A stretch of 64,000 nucleotides of DNA from Kumtagia sp052180275 (GTDB lineage Bacteria; Pseudomonadota; Alphaproteobacteria; Rhizobiales; Rhizobiaceae). The stretch spans positions 1,116,001-1,180,000 of the forward strand of contig NZ_CP197465.1 of assembly GCF_052180275.1 (NCBI RefSeq), in the 5' to 3' direction. The notes beneath the pieces were generated by a model. It was not told the DNA's origin and searched no databases. It saw only the letters and a list, made by a program, of their open reading frames with translations. Shown one piece after another: positions 61,332-64,000 of the stretch. The translations under genes were made by a program, and so were the position numbers. Each line of letters begins with the position of its first letter. Positions within the stretch are counted from its first letter, which is position 1.

Positions 61332-64000
61332 CCCAGCCCTTCCGCATTGCCGGCGCGGGCCGGCTGACGCCCGCGAAAACTGCGCGCTTTACCTTTGATG
61401 GCAAGCATTTCGCCGGTCTCGCCGGTGACACGCTGGCTTCGGCGCTGCTGGCCAATGGCGTGCATCTCGCCGGCCGCTCGTTCAAATACCACCGGCCGCG
61501 TGGCATTCTTTCCGCCGGGGCGGAGGAGCCGAACGCGCTGGTGTCGGTCGAGCGCGATGCGGCGCGCAAGACGCCGAATGTGCGGGCGACCGTTCAGGAG
61601 CTTTACGACGGGCTGACTGCGCATTCGCAGAACCGCTGGCCGTCGCTGACTTTCGATGTGGGCGCGGTCAATGACCTCGCCTCGCCGCTGTTTTCGGCGG
61701 GTTTCTACTACAAGACCTTCATGTGGCCGAAGGCGGCGTGGAAGAATCTGTACGAGCCGAAAATTCGCGCGGCGGCGGGCCTCGGCGTGGCGCCGGACCA
61801 GCCGGACCCGGACCACTATGCCTCGCGCTTCGGCCATTGCGAGGTGCTGGTGCTGGGCGGCGGGGCTGCCGGCATCGCTGCGGCGCTTGCCGCGGCGGAG
61901 AGCGGGGTGCGCGTCATCCTCGCCGACGAGCAGGCGGAGTTCGGCGGCGCTCTGCGCTACGAGGCCGGCGCTGCGATCGACGGCGTGGATGGCTGGACCT
62001 GGGCGCGGGCGAGCATCGAAAAGCTCGCGGCGATGGACAATGTGCGGTTGCTGCCGCGCACGACGGCGTTCGGCTACTACGCACAGAACATCGTCGGGCT
62101 GGTCGAGCGGCTGACCGACCATCTGGCAAAACCCGACAAGGCGGTCGCCCGCGAGCGGCTGTGGCAGATCCGGGCGAAGCGCGTTGTGCTCGCCACGGGC
62201 GCGATCGAGCGGCACATGGTGTTCGCCGACAACGACCGGCCGGGCGTGATGCTGGCCTCGGCGGGGCGGGCCTACCTCAACCATTACGGCGTGGCGGTGG
62301 GCAAGAATGTCGGTGTTTATACGGCTAATGATTCCGCCTATTACGCAGCGATCGACCTGAAGAAGACCGGCGTCGGTATCGCGGCGATCGTCGATCTGCG
62401 CGACAATCCGGGTGGCCCGGCGGTGGACGCGGCGCGGGCGCTCGGCATCGAGATAAACCACGGCCGCGCCGTGACCAAGGTGGGGGGAAAACTGCGCGTC
62501 TCCTCCATGACGATCGAGCCGAAAACTGGCGGCAGCGGGCGAACGGTGGCCATCGATGCGCTGCTGACCTCGTCGGGCTGGACGCCTTCGGTGCACCTGT
62601 TCTCGCAATCGCGCGGAAAAGTGGCGTTCGACGAGGCGACCAAACGCTTCCTGCCGGGAACCTATGCTCAGGACTGCGTGTCGGTGGGCGCCTGCAACGG
62701 CACGGACGGGCTGGAGGCGACGATCGCGGAGGCGGTTTCGGCAGGCGAGAAGGCGGCGAAAGATTCAGGCGCCAAGGGGGCCAAGGCCGGGAAGATCAAG
62801 GTGGATGCCGGCGAGAACTGGGCGGGATCGATGCTGGGCAGCGGGCCGGGCGCCGGCGACGGCACGACGGTGAAAGCCTTCATCGACTTCCAGAACGACG
62901 TGACGGCCAAGGACATCCGCCAGGCGGTGCATGAAGGCATGCGCTCGATCGAGCATGTGAAGCGCTTCACCACCAACGGCATGGCGACCGACCAGGGCAA
63001 GACCTCGAACATGCACGGCCTGGCGATCGCCGCCGAGACGCTGGGCAAGCCGATCCCCGAGGTGGGGCTGACGACGTTCCGCGCGCCCTATACGCCGGTG
63101 ACGTTCGGCTCGATCGTCGGCCACGCCAAGGGAAAACTGTTCGACCCGACGCGGTGCACGGCGATCCACCCCTGGGCGGAGCGCAACGGCGCGGTGTTCG
63201 AGGATGTCGGGCAGTGGAAGCGCGCCTGGTATTTTCCGAAGGCCGGCGAAGACATGCACGCCGCCGTCAACCGCGAATGCGTGACGGTTCGGCAGGCAGC
63301 CGGCCTGTTCGACGCCTCGACGCTCGGCAAGATCGAGGTGGTCGGTCCGGACGCGGCGAAATTCATGGAGCTGCTCTACACCAACCCGTGGGAGAAGCTG
63401 GATGCGGGGCGCTGCCGCTACGGCATCATGCTGCGGGAGGACGGGTTCATCTATGACGACGGCGTGGTCGGGCGGCTGGCGCCGGACCGGTTCCACGTGA
63501 CCACCACGACCGGCGGCGCGGCCCGGGTGATGAACATGATGGAGGATTATCTCCAGACGGAGTTCCCGCATCTCAATGTCTGGCTCACCTCGATCTCCGA
63601 GCAATGGGCGGTCATCGCGGTGCAGGGGCCGAATTCGCGAAAAATCATCGAGCCGCTGGTCGAGGGCATCGACATGTCCGACGAGGCGTTTCCGCATATG
63701 TCGGTGCGTGAGGGAAAGATCTGCGGCGTGCCGACGCGGCTGTTCCGCATGTCGTTCACCGGCGACCGCGGGTTCGAGGTCAATGTGCCTGCCGATTTTG
63801 GCGAGGCGGTGTGGGAGGCGCTTTGGGCTGAAGGGCAGAAGCATGGAGCCTGCGCCTACGGCACCGAGGCGATGCACATTCTGCGTGCCGAAAAAGGCTA
63901 CATCATCGTCGGCCAGGACACGGACGGCACGGTGACGCCGGCCGACGCGAGCGTCGACTGGGCGGTCGGCAAGAAGAAGAAGGATTTCGTCGGCATACGC
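61328..64000 (+). CDS. soxA: Sarcosine oxidase subunit alpha, cut by the window end
   Basis: 891 codons are visible of the usual 990 or so. The N-terminal part has a ferredoxin-like region (ALLANGVHLAGRSFKYHRPRG). A nucleotide-binding motif, VLVLGGGAAGIAAALAAAE, lies near residues 175-195. A C-terminal aminomethyltransferase-like folate domain begins near residue 600 (WAERNGAVFEDVGQWKRAWY). It links the amino-acid oxidation site to tetrahydrofolate. A Gly, Ala and Lys-rich linker (KDSGAKGAKAGKI) lies near 480. The missing end and soxG should follow beyond the edge. Confidence 0.94.
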   Translation, partial: MTQPFRIAGAGRLTPAKTARFTFDGKHFAGLAGDTLASALLANGVHLAGRSFKYHRPRGILSAGAEEPNALVSVERDAARKTPNVRATVQELYDGLTAHSQNRWPSLTFDVGAVNDLASPLFSAGFYYKTFMWPKAAWKNLYEPKIRAAAGLGVAPDQPDPDHYASRFGHCEVLVLGGGAAGIAAALAAAESGVRVILADEQAEFGGALRYEAGAAIDGVDGWTWARASIEKLAAMDNVRLLPRTTAFGYYAQNIVGLVERLTDHLAKPDKAVARERLWQIRAKRVVLATGAIERHMVFADNDRPGVMLASAGRAYLNHYGVAVGKNVGVYTANDSAYYAAIDLKKTGVGIAAIVDLRDNPGGPAVDAARALGIEINHGRAVTKVGGKLRVSSMTIEPKTGGSGRTVAIDALLTSSGWTPSVHLFSQSRGKVAFDEATKRFLPGTYAQDCVSVGACNGTDGLEATIAEAVSAGEKAAKDSGAKGAKAGKIKVDAGENWAGSMLGSGPGAGDGTTVKAFIDFQNDVTAKDIRQAVHEGMRSIEHVKRFTTNGMATDQGKTSNMHGLAIAAETLGKPIPEVGLTTFRAPYTPVTFGSIVGHAKGKLFDPTRCTAIHPWAERNGAVFEDVGQWKRAWYFPKAGEDMHAAVNRECVTVRQAAGLFDASTLGKIEVVGPDAAKFMELLYTNPWEKLDAGRCRYGIMLREDGFIYDDGVVGRLAPDRFHVTTTTGGAARVMNMMEDYLQTEFPHLNVWLTSISEQWAVIAVQGPNSRKIIEPLVEGIDMSDEAFPHMSVREGKICGVPTRLFRMSFTGDRGFEVNVPADFGEAVWEALWAEGQKHGACAYGTEAMHILRAEKGYIIVGQDTDGTVTPADASVDWAVGKKKKDFVGIR

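Overview
The window looks like chromosomal DNA of a high-GC alphaproteobacterium, most probably Mesorhizobium or a close Phyllobacteriaceae relative. The reasons are: split pntAA/pntAB/pntB genes preceded by an aa3-type oxidase subunit IV gene, an alphaproteobacterial LexA direct repeat (GTTC-N7-GTTC), TTAA-N7-TTAA sites of CtrA type, several LivFGHMK and TRAP transporters, a FosX-like gene that resembles the M. loti protein as I remember it, and families of long GC-rich palindromic elements between genes. I see no rRNA, tRNA, CRISPR array, prophage or intact insertion sequence.

Layout. 1-4.5 kb: purine and glyoxylate catabolism (urate hydroxylase, guanine deaminase, UPF0303 protein, glycerate 2-kinase). 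4.5-7.3 kb: a two-gene DNA repair operon (DUF4130-UdgX and a radical SAM protein with a helix-hairpin-helix tail) with a LexA box at its head. 7.3-10.2 kb: a glutamine-synthetase-like ligase and a class III aminotransferase, plausibly for amines. 10.3-15 kb: small exported protein, WD40 protein, a possible immunity-like protein, a CobW zinc GTPase and repeat elements. 15.4-20.5 kb: MarR and LacI regulators, a DMT transporter, a 2-hydroxyacid dehydrogenase, a nucleobase deaminase and a gamma-Glu-GABA hydrolase. 20.9-24.2 kb: a TRAP transporter whose binding-protein gene converges on its membrane genes. 24.4-30.4 kb: an orphan LivH permease, a CGNR regulator, a lipoprotein carrying a repeat element in its reading frame, and a fused indolepyruvate:ferredoxin oxidoreductase.

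30.5-33.9 kb: a membrane GGDEF-EAL protein and a FeeM/autoinducer-synthase-like acyltransferase, each preceded by CtrA-type motifs. 34-42.2 kb: one long operon with an acyl-CoA ligase, FosX-like enzyme, LivG, DUF3096 peptide, LivH, a small membrane protein, LivM, LivK and LivF. It probably imports a carboxylic acid and activates it with CoA. 42.2-53 kb: mixed genes, including the proton-translocating transhydrogenase, two GNAT enzymes, an orphan AbrB antitoxin with a toxin stub, exporters, a broken VOC gene, a TPR lipoprotein and ribosomal protein S21. 53.3-56.3 kb: a YegD-like Hsp70 and a HerA-like ATPase. 56.4-59 kb: a GFA protein, a SET-domain protein and two AT-richer hypothetical genes. 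59.1-64 kb: sarcosine oxidase soxB, a DnaQ-type exonuclease, soxD and soxA, the last cut by the window edge.

The best candidate for an incompletely described system is the SOS-type UdgX/radical-SAM operon. Next are the CtrA-associated acyltransferase/c-di-GMP pair and the liv/acyl-CoA-ligase operon with its FosX-like and small membrane proteins. All assignments come from reading the sequence and recalled family knowledge. No database search was run.
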